Below are positions 28,080-36,773 of a stretch of DNA of 64,000 bases, in pieces. The DNA lies in assembly GCF_007293315.1 (NCBI RefSeq), contig NZ_VLXZ01000013.1:1-64000 (forward strand). Direction: 5' to 3'. Below the pieces are notes generated by a model, which was not told where the DNA came from, did not search any database, and worked only from the letters and a program-made list of their open reading frames with translations. The translations under genes and the position numbers were made by a program. Every line of letters starts with the position of its first letter. Position 1 is the stretch's first letter. Origin of the DNA: Alkalicoccobacillus porphyridii. Its GTDB lineage: Bacteria; Bacillota; Bacilli; Bacillales; Bacillaceae_D.

Positions 28080-29201
28080 GTGTTAGAGACTTCAAATAAA
28101 CCAATTACACCTAAATATGATCCGTGGGAAGCCTACATGGACATAAAGGATTATGGTCAATTGGCATTAACAAATATAGAATTTACAACTACTACCTTAT
28201 GTAATATGCGCTGTGAGCATTGCGCTGTTGGATATACGTTAAGCCACAAAGATCCTGATGCATTGCCTTTGCAGCTGATGATAGATCGTTTAGAGGAGCT
28301 CCCACAATTGCGAGCACTAAGCATTACAGGTGGAGAACCGATGCTTTCTGCCAAATCCGTCAAGGAATATGTGGTTCCTCTGCTTCAATATGCCCATAGA
28401 CGAGGCATACGAACACAAATAAACTCCAACTTAACGATGAAGCTGGAGCGGTATGAGGCCATTCTGCCGTATCTGGATGTATTACATATCTCCCATAATT
28501 ATGGAAGCGTCGATGATTTTTGTGAGATTGGTTTTGCTATGATGGAAAAAAAGCCGACCCGTAAGCAACGTGAAGCATATTTCGAACGGATGGTTGAGAA
28601 CGCTAGGGAATTAACCAAACGTGGTGTATTGGTTTCTGCTGAGACGATGATTAATAAACGAACCATTCCCCATTTAAAGGAGATTCACGAACAAATTGTA
28701 GAGATGGGCTGTCAACGTCATGAGGTTCACCCGATGTACCCTGCAGATTTCGCTAGTGCTCTTGAGTCAGCTTCTTTAGACGATATACGTAAAGGCATAC
28801 ACACCCTACTTGATGTTCGTGATCCAGAGGTCTGGATGCTTTTTGGAACGCTTCCATTTTACCCATGCAGTGATCATCCAGAGGATCTTGAACTACAAAA
28901 ACGACTTTACTCTGCCAAAAACGTAACCGTCCGTAATGATCCAGATGGTCGTTCAAGGTTAAACGTTAATATTTTTGACGGCTCTATTATTGTGACTGAT
29001 TTTGGAGATATTCCGGAGCTTGGCAATATTCAGGACACTTCATTGCAATCCGCATATCATACCTGGATGCAATCAGACGTCAGTCGCTCGGTTTCATGTC
29101 ACTGCCCTGCGGTTCAATGTCTAGGACCGAATATCTTAGTAAAAGATGCCTACTATCCAAAGGTTGATTTCTTAAAACGCAGCTCTAAGATCTCCATTTA
29201 A
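28080..29201 (+). CDS. yfkAB: YfkAB, radical SAM protein with CxCxxxxC motif
   Basis: A 373-residue radical SAM enzyme. The 4Fe-4S/SAM cluster motif is CNMRCEHC (about residues 41-48), followed by SITGGEPML, and near the C terminus CHCPAVQC gives the CxCxxxxC that names the family. The substrate is unknown. GTG 28080 has AGGAG 7 nt upstream. In B. subtilis it was first read as two genes, yfkA and yfkB; here it is one intact frame. It converges with yfkD with only 5 nt between the stop codons. Confidence 0.9.
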   Translation: MLETSNKPITPKYDPWEAYMDIKDYGQLALTNIEFTTTTLCNMRCEHCAVGYTLSHKDPDALPLQLMIDRLEELPQLRALSITGGEPMLSAKSVKEYVVPLLQYAHRRGIRTQINSNLTMKLERYEAILPYLDVLHISHNYGSVDDFCEIGFAMMEKKPTRKQREAYFERMVENARELTKRGVLVSAETMINKRTIPHLKEIHEQIVEMGCQRHEVHPMYPADFASALESASLDDIRKGIHTLLDVRDPEVWMLFGTLPFYPCSDHPEDLELQKRLYSAKNVTVRNDPDGRSRLNVNIFDGSIIVTDFGDIPELGNIQDTSLQSAYHTWMQSDVSRSVSCHCPAVQCLGPNILVKDAYYPKVDFLKRSSKISI

Positions 29202-29206
29202 TTGGG

Positions 29207-29998
29207 TTAATTCTTAGCCATATACGTAAAAGAAAGATAATCTTGAATAGGGATCCAAGCACCTATACCTTGTTGTGTAACATTTTTAACTTCCAGTCTT
29301 TTCTTACCATTCTTTATCACAACATACACCTCTCCATAGGTGACATTCCCTTTCTCTTGAACGGCAGGGACATAGGCATTTAAATAGCCAATCTGTGATG
29401 TCGATACATTATACGTTTGGCTTGTACGTGTGCCTTGACCAATGACCGTATCAAAGGAAAGAGGAAGCTGGGTTGTTTGGCCAGCATGAATCATCATCAT
29501 CTTCCGAACAGCTTCTGAATTGGGGATGGCAGCTGATAATCCTCCTGATATTTTTTTCTGTTGATCCTGTGAATAGGTCATTTGAGCTGGAGCATGACCT
29601 CCGCGGTTATCTACATAATTGGTGTTTACTTTTTGATATTGCCAGTTCACTTCGGTTCCAGCTGATTCATACGCTAGTGGCCATTCACCTAGATAAACGG
29701 AGACTCTTAGGCCAAGACCAAGAAGAGGATTGCCTACATGCGATTCATTTAATAAACGAATGAGATCAGGGTTCGCAATTTTCTCATCGGTCGAATCAAG
29801 AAACTCCTGTGCAAGCTCACTCGGATGTAAATAAGGCAAGTCCTGCGTACCATTGGTGTACGTGTTTTCTTTTGAGATCGATAAAGCAGAGTCGGGAACC
29901 TTATATGGATTTTCTGCTGCCTCTTTGGCAAAAGCAAATGGTTGAGAATGAAAAAGCATTGTAACAATGACAATGATAGAAAAAGCAAGCTGCTTCAT
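29207..29998 (-). CDS. yfkD: YfkD family exported protein
   Basis: A 263-residue protein with a signal peptide (MKQLAFSIIVIVTMLF, cleavage near FAFAKEA). It shares with B. subtilis YfkD the motifs LSISKENTYTNGTQDLPYL, LGEWPLAYES and VKNVTQQGIGAWIPIQDY. The function is unknown; the mature domain is beta-rich and lies outside the membrane. The ribosome site is GGAGGTG. Divergent yfkF is next, as in B. subtilis. Confidence 0.88.
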   Translation of the reverse strand: MKQLAFSIIVIVTMLFHSQPFAFAKEAAENPYKVPDSALSISKENTYTNGTQDLPYLHPSELAQEFLDSTDEKIANPDLIRLLNESHVGNPLLGLGLRVSVYLGEWPLAYESAGTEVNWQYQKVNTNYVDNRGGHAPAQMTYSQDQQKKISGGLSAAIPNSEAVRKMMMIHAGQTTQLPLSFDTVIGQGTRTSQTYNVSTSQIGYLNAYVPAVQEKGNVTYGEVYVVIKNGKKRLEVKNVTQQGIGAWIPIQDYLSFTYMAKN

Positions 29999-30086
29999 AC
30001 GTAAGACACCTCCATTTTTTTATGGAAGTAGTTTACACCCAGTCAGTCTATATTATGTATTTCTGTCGTAGTTCGTGGAGGTATTT

Positions 30087-31253
30087 ATGAAGGAAAATCA
30101 TCCAAGCTATCGTTTCATCATGCTCATTGTGATGGTTGCGATCGCTGGTTTCGCCCAGGGCATGTTATTGCCTTTGCTTTCAATTATGCTTGAGGAAGCT
30201 GGTGTTTCTTCTGCACTAAATGGATTAAATGCCACTGCTCTCTATATCGGCATCCTACTTGCCTCCCCTTTTATTGAAAAGCCTGTTCGCACATTTGGAT
30301 ATAAACCAGTCATTACCATAGGCTTACTTGTTATGACTGTAAGTCTTTTGGTTCTGCCTCTTTGGACCTTCTTTTGGTTCTGGTTTGTCCTGCGGATGAT
30401 TATTGGTATTGCTGATAATATGGTTCATTTTGCGACACAGGTATGGATTACCTCTACAAGCACCGCAAAAAATCGGGGGAGGAACATATCCATTTACGGA
30501 TTAGCGTTTGGACTTGGCTTTGGCGCTGGCCCACTAATGATCCGTTTATTAGAGATTGCTGAGTGGTTACCTTTCGTTATCTCAGCAGCGTTGACATTTA
30601 TAACCTGGCTATTTGTATCAAGGTTGGCAAATGAATTTCCTGCAGCCGATTTTGATACGCGTGGCCCCGCTTCCACACTTGCTCGTTATCGTTCAGTACT
30701 AAAATTAGCCTGGTTCTCGCTTATTCCAGGATTTGCATACGGTTATTTGGAGGCATCTCTTCATGGCAACTACCCTGTTTATGCATTACGCTCCGGCTTA
30801 AGCATTGAGCAAGTCTCCTTACTCCTTCCAGCCTTTGTTGTGGGCGGCTTAATTACCCAAATTCCTTTAGGGCTGGCAAGCGATAAATTTGGGAGAAGAC
30901 TTATTGTCCTGTCCATTGCCTTGTTAGGGAGTGTCAGCTTCTTCCTAATGATTGTAGCAGAATCCTCTCATGCCACACTGATTGCTTTGTTTCTGATAGG
31001 TGGTGGATTAGTGGGTTCCCTGTACTCTCTAGGTGTAGCCTATATGGCGGACCTAGTGCCCTCTAACCTATTACCTACCGCGAATGTGATGATGGCTGTA
31101 AGCTTTGGCCTAGGTAGTATCACGGGCCCTCTCATTGGAGGATGGTTCATTGACCTATTTGAACACGGCAGCATCTACTATTCCATAGGCGGGATGTTAC
31201 TCCTTGTCGCATTGAGTGGTCTCTTTTCAAGACAACCGACAACCTCCACATAA
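30087..31253 (+). CDS. yfkF: YfkF, MFS transporter
   Basis: A 388-residue protein with twelve hydrophobic segments. The MFS loop motif is present as GLASDKFGRRL in the middle, and RGRNISIYGLAFGLGFGAGP in helix 4-5 is typical of drug/proton antiporters. The substrate is unknown. ATG 30087 was chosen, with GGAGG 5 nt upstream; the in-frame GTG four codons earlier is itself part of the ribosome site. It is followed by a terminator. Confidence 0.85.
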   Translation: MKENHPSYRFIMLIVMVAIAGFAQGMLLPLLSIMLEEAGVSSALNGLNATALYIGILLASPFIEKPVRTFGYKPVITIGLLVMTVSLLVLPLWTFFWFWFVLRMIIGIADNMVHFATQVWITSTSTAKNRGRNISIYGLAFGLGFGAGPLMIRLLEIAEWLPFVISAALTFITWLFVSRLANEFPAADFDTRGPASTLARYRSVLKLAWFSLIPGFAYGYLEASLHGNYPVYALRSGLSIEQVSLLLPAFVVGGLITQIPLGLASDKFGRRLIVLSIALLGSVSFFLMIVAESSHATLIALFLIGGGLVGSLYSLGVAYMADLVPSNLLPTANVMMAVSFGLGSITGPLIGGWFIDLFEHGSIYYSIGGMLLLVALSGLFSRQPTTST

Positions 31254-31257
31254 ACAA

Positions 31258-31290
31258 CAAAAACGGCAGCGCTAGGCTGCCGTCTTTGTT
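31258..31290 (+). terminator. terminator after yfkF
   Basis: The stem ACGGCAGC-gctag-GCTGCCGT is followed by CTTTGTT. Confidence 0.8.
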
Positions 31291-31557
31291 CCTTTAGACG
31301 TTATAGAAGAATTATTCATTTAACAATTTGGGGTCGAATCGATCTTTGCCTTTCACAGGACACCTCACTTCTAAATTGTTAGATATAACAATCTCGAAAG
31401 TCATGAGCACTGTGCATTCGTATCACCTCATAAGAAGAGATCAAATAACAAGAAACGGCTCTATCCTATTGCACATTGAACTTCAACTGTAACGAATACA
31501 GGATCGGAAGCAGATAAACTGTCTTCCATGACATTAATATGTGCAAGTAAAAAGAAC
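31291..31557. other. intergenic stretch without a supported gene
   Basis: Nothing convincing is seen. A minus-strand open frame (31531-31463) reads MEDSLSASDPVFVTVEV, faintly like the DSxPASDP motif of small uncharacterised proteins, but it has no ribosome site and only 22 codons. It may be a remnant. Confidence 0.4.
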
Positions 31558-31926
31558 TTATTCATCCAGATGAGGCTTTTTTAATTGCTTTACCTCAAAT
31601 GCTGCTTCCTTAGCAGATTCAATCGCCTCTCGTGAGCTCAACCGAATATGATTGGCTGTATCCGTAAGTCTTTTAATATCAGCAGACAAATCAGAAACAA
31701 TAATAGATACCTCGTTAGCTGTTTCCTTTGCTTGTTCAATAATTTCCTCTCGATTGTCGCGAATGAATACAAATGCCTCCGCAGTTGAATCCTTTACATT
31801 CTTCACTTCTTGACACACTTGATCACGCCACTCTTTCTTAGACAACACAGCCGCAATCCCAATCACGGCAATGCCACCAAGCACTAAAGATGTACATGAC
31901 CCTTTTGAACAAGACTTTTTCATCAA
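31558..31926 (-). CDS. YtxH-like membrane-anchored helical protein
   Basis: A 122-residue protein with a short Cys-containing N terminus (KKSCSKGSCTS), one hydrophobic segment (LVLGGIAVIGIAAVLS) and then a long charged helix with amphipathic repeats (about 30-115). The layout resembles YtxH/gas-vesicle-like stress proteins, but no exact family was recognised. It is likely anchored in the membrane with a cytosolic coiled coil. A GGAGG ribosome site is present. Confidence 0.6.
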   Translation of the reverse strand: MMKKSCSKGSCTSLVLGGIAVIGIAAVLSKKEWRDQVCQEVKNVKDSTAEAFVFIRDNREEIIEQAKETANEVSIIVSDLSADIKRLTDTANHIRLSSREAIESAKEAAFEVKQLKKPHLDE

Positions 31927-32013
31927 CTGTTATTCCTCCCTCGAACCTAGACTGCTCTTATCATATCAAGAAATTCAGCCAAAAAGAAAGGCATGTCCCC
32001 TTTGAACGCTAAA

Positions 32014-32050
32014 TAAAAAGAACAGCCACCTTGAATGAGCTGTTCTTGAG
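32014..32050 (-). terminator. terminator after the 48-aa gene
   Basis: The minus-strand stem AAGAACAGCTCATT...GGTGGCTGTTCTT is followed by TTTAT. Confidence 0.8.
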
Positions 32051-32054
32051 CATA

Positions 32055-32201
32055 TTAATTATAAGCCTCTACAAGTAAAGCATCTGTTTCAAGGACCTCA
32101 AACTGATTTGTAGACTTCTCTTTAATTTCTTTAAGTTCCGAAGCCATCTGCTCCATCTGTTTCTCAATCATATCAATTCGTTTCTTCTCTGAAATAGTCA
32201 T
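32055..32201 (-). CDS. 48-residue coiled-coil protein
   Basis: A small frame reading MTISEKKRIDMIEKQMEQM and ending in TDALLVEAYN. It has a strong ribosome site (GGGGGAG, 5 nt spacing), a heptad-like helix and its own terminator. No family was recognised. All three signals together make it likely to be a real gene. Confidence 0.6.
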   Translation of the reverse strand: MTISEKKRIDMIEKQMEQMASELKEIKEKSTNQFEVLETDALLVEAYN

Positions 32202-32452
32202 ATTAATCTCCCCCATCTCATCTGACTGAACACTCGCTCAGATTGATTATATAAAAAAAGATCGCTTGCATTTATATATTAAAAATATAGTAACAATTTT
32301 CAATCAATTTGTAAAGCCTAATAATTAGATTTTATTCGAGCACATTCGACTTTGTTAGTTAATTTTAAAAATTGTCACAATTTTATGTTTGAAAGATAAT
32401 CTCACGTGATATACTACTATTAGAATAAATAAAATTGGTTAGGTGATACAAC

Positions 32453-32596
32453 GTGAGAAAACAATTTATTCGATTTGAAGATCTAATGGATCAAAACCGT
32501 ACTGAATTGTTAAATGATGAAGACGCTTTAAACCGTCTCGATGACCGTTTAGATGAAAGAAACGCAGATAGAGAAAAAAAAGCAGAACACAATTAG
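32453..32596 (+). CDS. FbpB-family small basic protein
   Basis: A 47-residue protein with the pattern FEDLMDQNRTELLNDEDALNRLDDRLDER, close to the FbpB family (FxELxxxNKxELLxDxxALExIExRLDEK). In B. subtilis FbpB helps small RNAs lower iron-protein synthesis under iron limitation. The start is GTG 32453 with AGGTGAT 7 nt upstream. No clear Fur box was found before it, so the family name does not prove iron control here. It is followed by a terminator. Confidence 0.65.
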   Translation: MRKQFIRFEDLMDQNRTELLNDEDALNRLDDRLDERNADREKKAEHN

Positions 32597-32611
32597 ACCG
32601 GAGTGGATTTT

Positions 32612-32662
32612 TAAGCATGACGCCATCATCTCAGAATGTGAGATGGGCGGGGTGCTTTTTTT
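32612..32662 (+). terminator. terminator after the FbpB-like gene
   Basis: The long stem AAGCA.GC.CCATC-ATCTCA / TGAGAT-GGGCGGGGTGCTT ends in seven T. Confidence 0.85.
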
Positions 32663-32699
32663 GTTTGGGTGGGGAAGGTGGGGTTTAGTGAAGTGGGGC

Positions 32700-33425
32700 T
32701 TCCTTTTGGTGTATGGCCGGTGGTTCTTGGTGTGGTGCTGCGGCTCTTGGTAACAGGGTCATTCCTCTTGCTATGCTGCTGGTTCTTCTTGGTATGGCCC
32801 TGCGGTTCTTGATAACATGGACCTTCCTCTTGCTATGCGGATGGTTCTTCTTGGTATAGCCCTGCGGCTCTTGGTAACATGGCTCTTACTCTTGCTATGC
32901 GGTTGTTTCTTCTTGGTATGGTGCTGTGGCTCTTGGTAACATGATTCTTCCTCTTGCTATGCTGCTGGTTCTTCTTGGTATAGCCCTGCGATTCTTGGTA
33001 ACATGATTTTCCTCTTGCTATGCGGCCGGTTCTTCTTGGTATAGCCCTGCGGCTCTTGGTAACATGATCCTTCCTCTTGCTATGCCACTGGTTCTTCTTT
33101 GTATAGCCCTGCGATTCTTGGTAACATGATTCTTCCTCTTGCTATGCGGCCGGTTCTTCTTGGTATAGCCCTGCGGTTCTTGGTAACATGGGCCTTCCTC
33201 TTGCTATGCGGCCGGTTCTTCTTGGTATAGCCCATTGGCTCTTGGTAACATGGTCCTTTCTCTTGCTATGCGGCCGGTTCTTCTTGGTATAGCCCTGCGG
33301 CTCTTGGTAACCTGGCTCCTCCTCTTGCTATGCGGCCAGTTCTCCTTGGTATAGACTTCGGCTCTTGAAAACCTGCTCTTTCCTCTTGCTAAGCGGCTCA
33401 TTTTTCTTGGTTGTACTGTTGCTCT
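32700..33425. repeat. 62-bp tandem repeat array (about 11 units)
   Basis: Equivalent points recur at 32729, 32791, 32853, 32915, 32977, 33038, 33100, 33162, 33224, 33286, 33348 and 33409, a 61-62 bp period. Each unit contains three related parts of about 20.7 bp, with CTTGGTATAGCCCTGCGG, CTCTTGGTAACATGG and CTCTTGCTATGCGGCC. The minus-strand frame 33204-33572 runs through it in a repetitive fashion and is not believed. There are no spacers of the CRISPR kind. It fills the gap between the FbpB-like gene and cydA. Confidence 0.95.
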
Positions 33426-33550
33426 TCTTAACCCCGCCCCTTCTCCTCCCACTAAATATTCCCACCCCCACTCGCGATATAAAATCTCACGCATATTAAT
33501 CCTTTTTTTACACAAGGTAACATCAACTATGCTTGAGAGGATGGAATAAC

Positions 33551-34903
33551 TTGGATAGTGTGCTACTTTCAAGAATGCTGTTTGGTTCGTCTATGGCTTT
33601 TCATATAATCTTTGCGACGTTAACGGTGGGTATCACTCTTATGATTCTTCTTGCCGAGATCATGAGATTAATAAAGAAGGATAATGATTATACTTTGTTG
33701 GCTAAGCGCTGGACAAAGGGTGCTGCAGTTTTACTTGGGGTAGCTATCCCGTCTGGTACCATTGTTGCGATTATGCTCTCTCTTCTTTGGCCGCAGTTTA
33801 TGAAAATTGTTGGTGAAGTCATTGCCTTGCCCTTCCAAATTGAGATCTTTGCCTTCTTTCTAGAAGCTCTCTTCCTATCTATTTATGTATATGCAGCTGA
33901 TCGGCTTGGTCCAGTGACACGTTTGATTGCTGTGTTTTTTGTGGCGTTTGGTGCTGCAGCCTCTGCTATTCTCATTACCAATGCGCATGCTTGGATGAAT
34001 ACGCCAAGGGGCTTTGAGCTAGTAGATGGTCAGGTTGTGAATGTCGATCCACTTGCTGCTATCCAGGCTCCTAGCTTTTTTGTGACGGCACAGCATGTGG
34101 TTGGTACGGCTTTTATGGCTGGTGCATTTGTACTCGCTTCCGTTGCTGCTTATAAACTACTACAGAATCACTTGACCCAAAGAGAAACCACCTATCACCA
34201 AAAAGGTCTCGTTCTTTCCCTGATTGTTGCTCTAATCATGTCGAGCTTTACCGCTTTATCGGGTCATGAAACAGCGGTTATGCTTTACGAGGAATTACCG
34301 ATAAAGCTTGCTGCCTCTGAAGGGTTATTCGAGACGACTGATAACGCTGCCCTAACTATTTTCGGTACACCAAGTGTGGAAACGGAAAGTGTGATTGGCG
34401 GCATTGAAATTCCTGGGCTGCTTAGTTGGATCGCCACTGGTTCGACAGATGGTGTGATTCAAGGACTCAATGATTTTCCCCAGGATGAGTGGCCTCCACT
34501 ATTTATTCACACCCTTTTTAATGTGATGGTGGGTATCGGATTTATTTTGTTGGGCCTTGCCGCCATTGGCTGCCTTCTTTGGTTCATTCGCCGTAAGCAT
34601 ACTGAACTTCGCTTCCCAAAGTGGCTTCTTGCCTCCTTGGTTGCCTCGGGACCACTCGCCATTATTGGCATTGAAACCGGCTGGATTTACAGCTGTACAG
34701 GAAGACAGCCTTGGACGATTTACGGCATTCAGCGCACAGCAGATGCCGCTACAAACTCAGGAAACCTAGGCATCCTTTTCTTTTTGTTTTCTGTCCTCTA
34801 TATCTTTTTGCTCGTTCTTACTGGCCTGGTTATGTATTTTTACTTTAAACGCAATCCAGTTTCTGATGAATTCACGACACAAAATGAAACGCTACAAAGC
34901 TAA
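33551..34903 (+). CDS. cydA: cytochrome bd-type quinol oxidase subunit I (YthA/CydA-like)
   Basis: A 450-residue membrane subunit carrying the haems of a bd-type terminal oxidase that reduces oxygen with quinol. Haem and proton-path residues visible: the His of MAFHIIFATL, the glutamates of FQIEIFAFFLEALFLS, the GHETAVMLYEELPIKLAASEG quinone-site region (K and E kept, the usual Q-P changed to L-P), and GRQPWTIYGIQRTADA. The Q-loop is short, as in the CIO/YthA-type. TTG 33551 has AGAGG upstream; the open frame's earlier TTG overlaps it. It is closer to ythA than to the cydABCD operon type, as no cydCD follows. Confidence 0.88.
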   Translation: MDSVLLSRMLFGSSMAFHIIFATLTVGITLMILLAEIMRLIKKDNDYTLLAKRWTKGAAVLLGVAIPSGTIVAIMLSLLWPQFMKIVGEVIALPFQIEIFAFFLEALFLSIYVYAADRLGPVTRLIAVFFVAFGAAASAILITNAHAWMNTPRGFELVDGQVVNVDPLAAIQAPSFFVTAQHVVGTAFMAGAFVLASVAAYKLLQNHLTQRETTYHQKGLVLSLIVALIMSSFTALSGHETAVMLYEELPIKLAASEGLFETTDNAALTIFGTPSVETESVIGGIEIPGLLSWIATGSTDGVIQGLNDFPQDEWPPLFIHTLFNVMVGIGFILLGLAAIGCLLWFIRRKHTELRFPKWLLASLVASGPLAIIGIETGWIYSCTGRQPWTIYGIQRTADAATNSGNLGILFFLFSVLYIFLLVLTGLVMYFYFKRNPVSDEFTTQNETLQS

Positions 34904-34917
34904 AGGAGCGAGAATTC

Positions 34918-35949
34918 ATGGACTCTTTAAACGTTGCCCTGATCATAATCTGGGCGTTTTTATTCATATATTCCATCGCTGGATCCATTGATTTTGGGGC
35001 AGGGTTTTGGGCCATGTATTATCAAAATCGGACAGATACAAAATCTTCAAGCATTGCAAACCGTTATCTCTCTCCATCATGGGAAGTCACCAATGTATTT
35101 CTAGTCCTTCTCGTTGTCGCCTTTGTTGGATTTTTTCCCGATGGTGCTGCCTCTGTTGGCACGTTGATGATTGTGCCTTTTAGCCTTGTGTTAATCCTCT
35201 TAACCATCCGTAGTGCATTTATGGTTTATTCTCACAGCGTTCAACGCTACTCACGCATTTTAACCATATTTTCTGGCACGACGGGTCTGTTAATCCCTGC
35301 CCTACTAATCACCATCCTCCCTGCAGCCATTGGCGGGTACATTATGAACGACGGGGTCCATCAATATATATTAGTGGATCGCCTGTTCTCAAGCTCTACC
35401 TTTTACACTCATATTGGATTTGGTCTGAGTACAGAGCTTTTTTTATCGGCGCTTCTTTTAAGTGACTATGCTCGTGCTGCCCATTCCATTGAAACGTATC
35501 AAACCTACCGCCGCAATGCGATGACACTTGGTCCAATAACTCTTGCCTTCGCTGCCGCAGCCATTTATACACTGATCCCTCATGCACCGTGGATGTTTGA
35601 AAACATTACAGAGCCTTGGCGACTCACATTGCTCGGTGCCTCACTCCTAGCTTTTCTCATTGGCTACAGCGCTCTGTGGTGGCCAACTAATAAATCTCGT
35701 CACATCGGTCAGCCTCGAATGGCGGTCATATTTATTATCATACAATTTGGACTAGCTAGCTTCGCCTATAGCTCTGCTCAGCTCCCTTACCTTCTCTATC
35801 CGGATGTTACTGTGCAAGAGGCCTTTACAAACGAAACGATGTTTAGGCTGCTTCTTTTCGGATACGCAGGAGGCATGGCAGTGCTTATCCCCGTCTTCAT
35901 TTGGTTCTGGCGCCTATTTATGAAAGACAAAAGGTATTTGTTGAAGTAA
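34918..35949 (+). CDS. cydB: cytochrome bd-type quinol oxidase subunit II (YthB/CydB-like)
   Basis: A 343-residue membrane protein with eight to nine helices, the second subunit of the oxidase. It opens with ALIIIWAFLFIYSIAGSIDFGAGFW, typical of CydB, and has GYSALWWPTNK late in the protein. It follows cydA by 14 nt with AAAGGAGCG as ribosome site, so the two form an operon. A terminator follows. Confidence 0.87.
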   Translation: MDSLNVALIIIWAFLFIYSIAGSIDFGAGFWAMYYQNRTDTKSSSIANRYLSPSWEVTNVFLVLLVVAFVGFFPDGAASVGTLMIVPFSLVLILLTIRSAFMVYSHSVQRYSRILTIFSGTTGLLIPALLITILPAAIGGYIMNDGVHQYILVDRLFSSSTFYTHIGFGLSTELFLSALLLSDYARAAHSIETYQTYRRNAMTLGPITLAFAAAAIYTLIPHAPWMFENITEPWRLTLLGASLLAFLIGYSALWWPTNKSRHIGQPRMAVIFIIIQFGLASFAYSSAQLPYLLYPDVTVQEAFTNETMFRLLLFGYAGGMAVLIPVFIWFWRLFMKDKRYLLK

Positions 35950-35954
35950 TAGGT

Positions 35955-35993
35955 AATACGTCCTTGCTCTTTCATGGGAGCAAGGACTTTCTT
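35955..35993 (+). terminator. terminator after cydB
   Basis: The stem GTCCTTGCT-ctttcatggg-AGCAAGGAC is followed by TTTCTTTT. Confidence 0.9.
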
Positions 35994-36180
35994 TTGGACT
36001 AAAGACCCCCATTTTTATTACAGAATCTTACTAAAAAGGACATTTGCACGATAGGAACGCACATCTTTATCCAGTAAAATAAAATTACTTGAAAAAATAG
36101 GTTTAGATATGAATATTAAGGTAATATATTGAAGGGAATAAGTTCAGGACCTGTATAACAGTGGAAGGAGATGCCCCCAA

Positions 36181-36459
36181 GTGAGTAACGAAATTAAGCT
36201 AGATCCTCAATTACAAAAAACAAACATCAGCAACATCCGCAACAGCTCCCAGAACCTACACACCATCACAACCGTATATAACGAAGGTTGGACAGAACTA
36301 GACGCGATTACACTCGCCAAACAAAACATGGTAGACCTACAAAGAGTCGTTAGACAATATAAATCCTTAGTAGATACAAACAGTAGCCAAATGGAATCGC
36401 TTATTGAACAATTTAGCCAAGCAGAAAAACAAGTGGCGGAGGGGATTACGAGAAGCTAG
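36181..36459 (+). CDS. small helical type VII secretion partner (SACOL2603/DUF5344-like), first copy
   Basis: A 92-residue, all-helical, cytosolic-looking protein beginning MSNEIKLDPQLQKTN and ending with QMESLIEQFSQAEKQVAEG. The size, composition and position directly before an LXG-type gene fit the small helper/substrate proteins (TIGR04197 or DUF5344) that bind the LXG helix bundle for type VII export. No WxG motif is visible. It is paralogous to the next gene. The start is GTG 36181 with GGAGATG upstream. Confidence 0.65.
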   Translation: MSNEIKLDPQLQKTNISNIRNSSQNLHTITTVYNEGWTELDAITLAKQNMVDLQRVVRQYKSLVDTNSSQMESLIEQFSQAEKQVAEGITRS

Positions 36460-36490
36460 AAAAAACATTCTTTTTAAGAAGGTGAGATTA

Positions 36491-36769
36491 ATGAGTGACG
36501 AAATTCAATTAAGTCCAGAAATGATGACAAGAAGATTTGAAACCATGCGTTCTAGGATTAATGAACTCACGATATCAAACAATTCATATTCAACGAACAA
36601 TACTAAACTAGACTCTATTGATCTTCTTTTAGAAATTATGAGTTTATCACAGGATATACTTAATAATTATCAGAGCCTTGTCTTGTCGAATGCTGATCAA
36701 ATAGAATCATTAGTTGATCAATTTATTCAAGCAGAATCTCAAGTTGCTACAGAGATTGCAAAGGGGTGA
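36491..36769 (+). CDS. small helical type VII secretion partner, second copy
   Basis: A 92-residue paralogue of the preceding protein, beginning MSDEIQLSPEMMTRR and ending with QIESLVDQFIQAESQVATE, nearly the same tail. The start at ATG 36491 has AAGGTGAG upstream; a longer frame would overlap the preceding gene without a ribosome site. It is 31 nt after the first copy and 4 nt before the LXG-like gene. Two such partners before one LXG gene is the arrangement described for LXG effector chaperone pairs. Confidence 0.65.
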   Translation: MSDEIQLSPEMMTRRFETMRSRINELTISNNSYSTNNTKLDSIDLLLEIMSLSQDILNNYQSLVLSNADQIESLVDQFIQAESQVATEIAKG

Positions 36770-36773
36770 TCTT

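Noticed and set aside
31463..31531. Short frame MEDSLSASDPVFV on the minus strand
   Set aside because: Faint likeness to DSxPASDP small proteins, but only 22 codons and no ribosome site.
33204..33572. Minus-strand frame through the 62-bp array
   Set aside because: The repetitive translation follows the DNA repeat and overlaps the cydA promoter region; there is no credible ribosome site.
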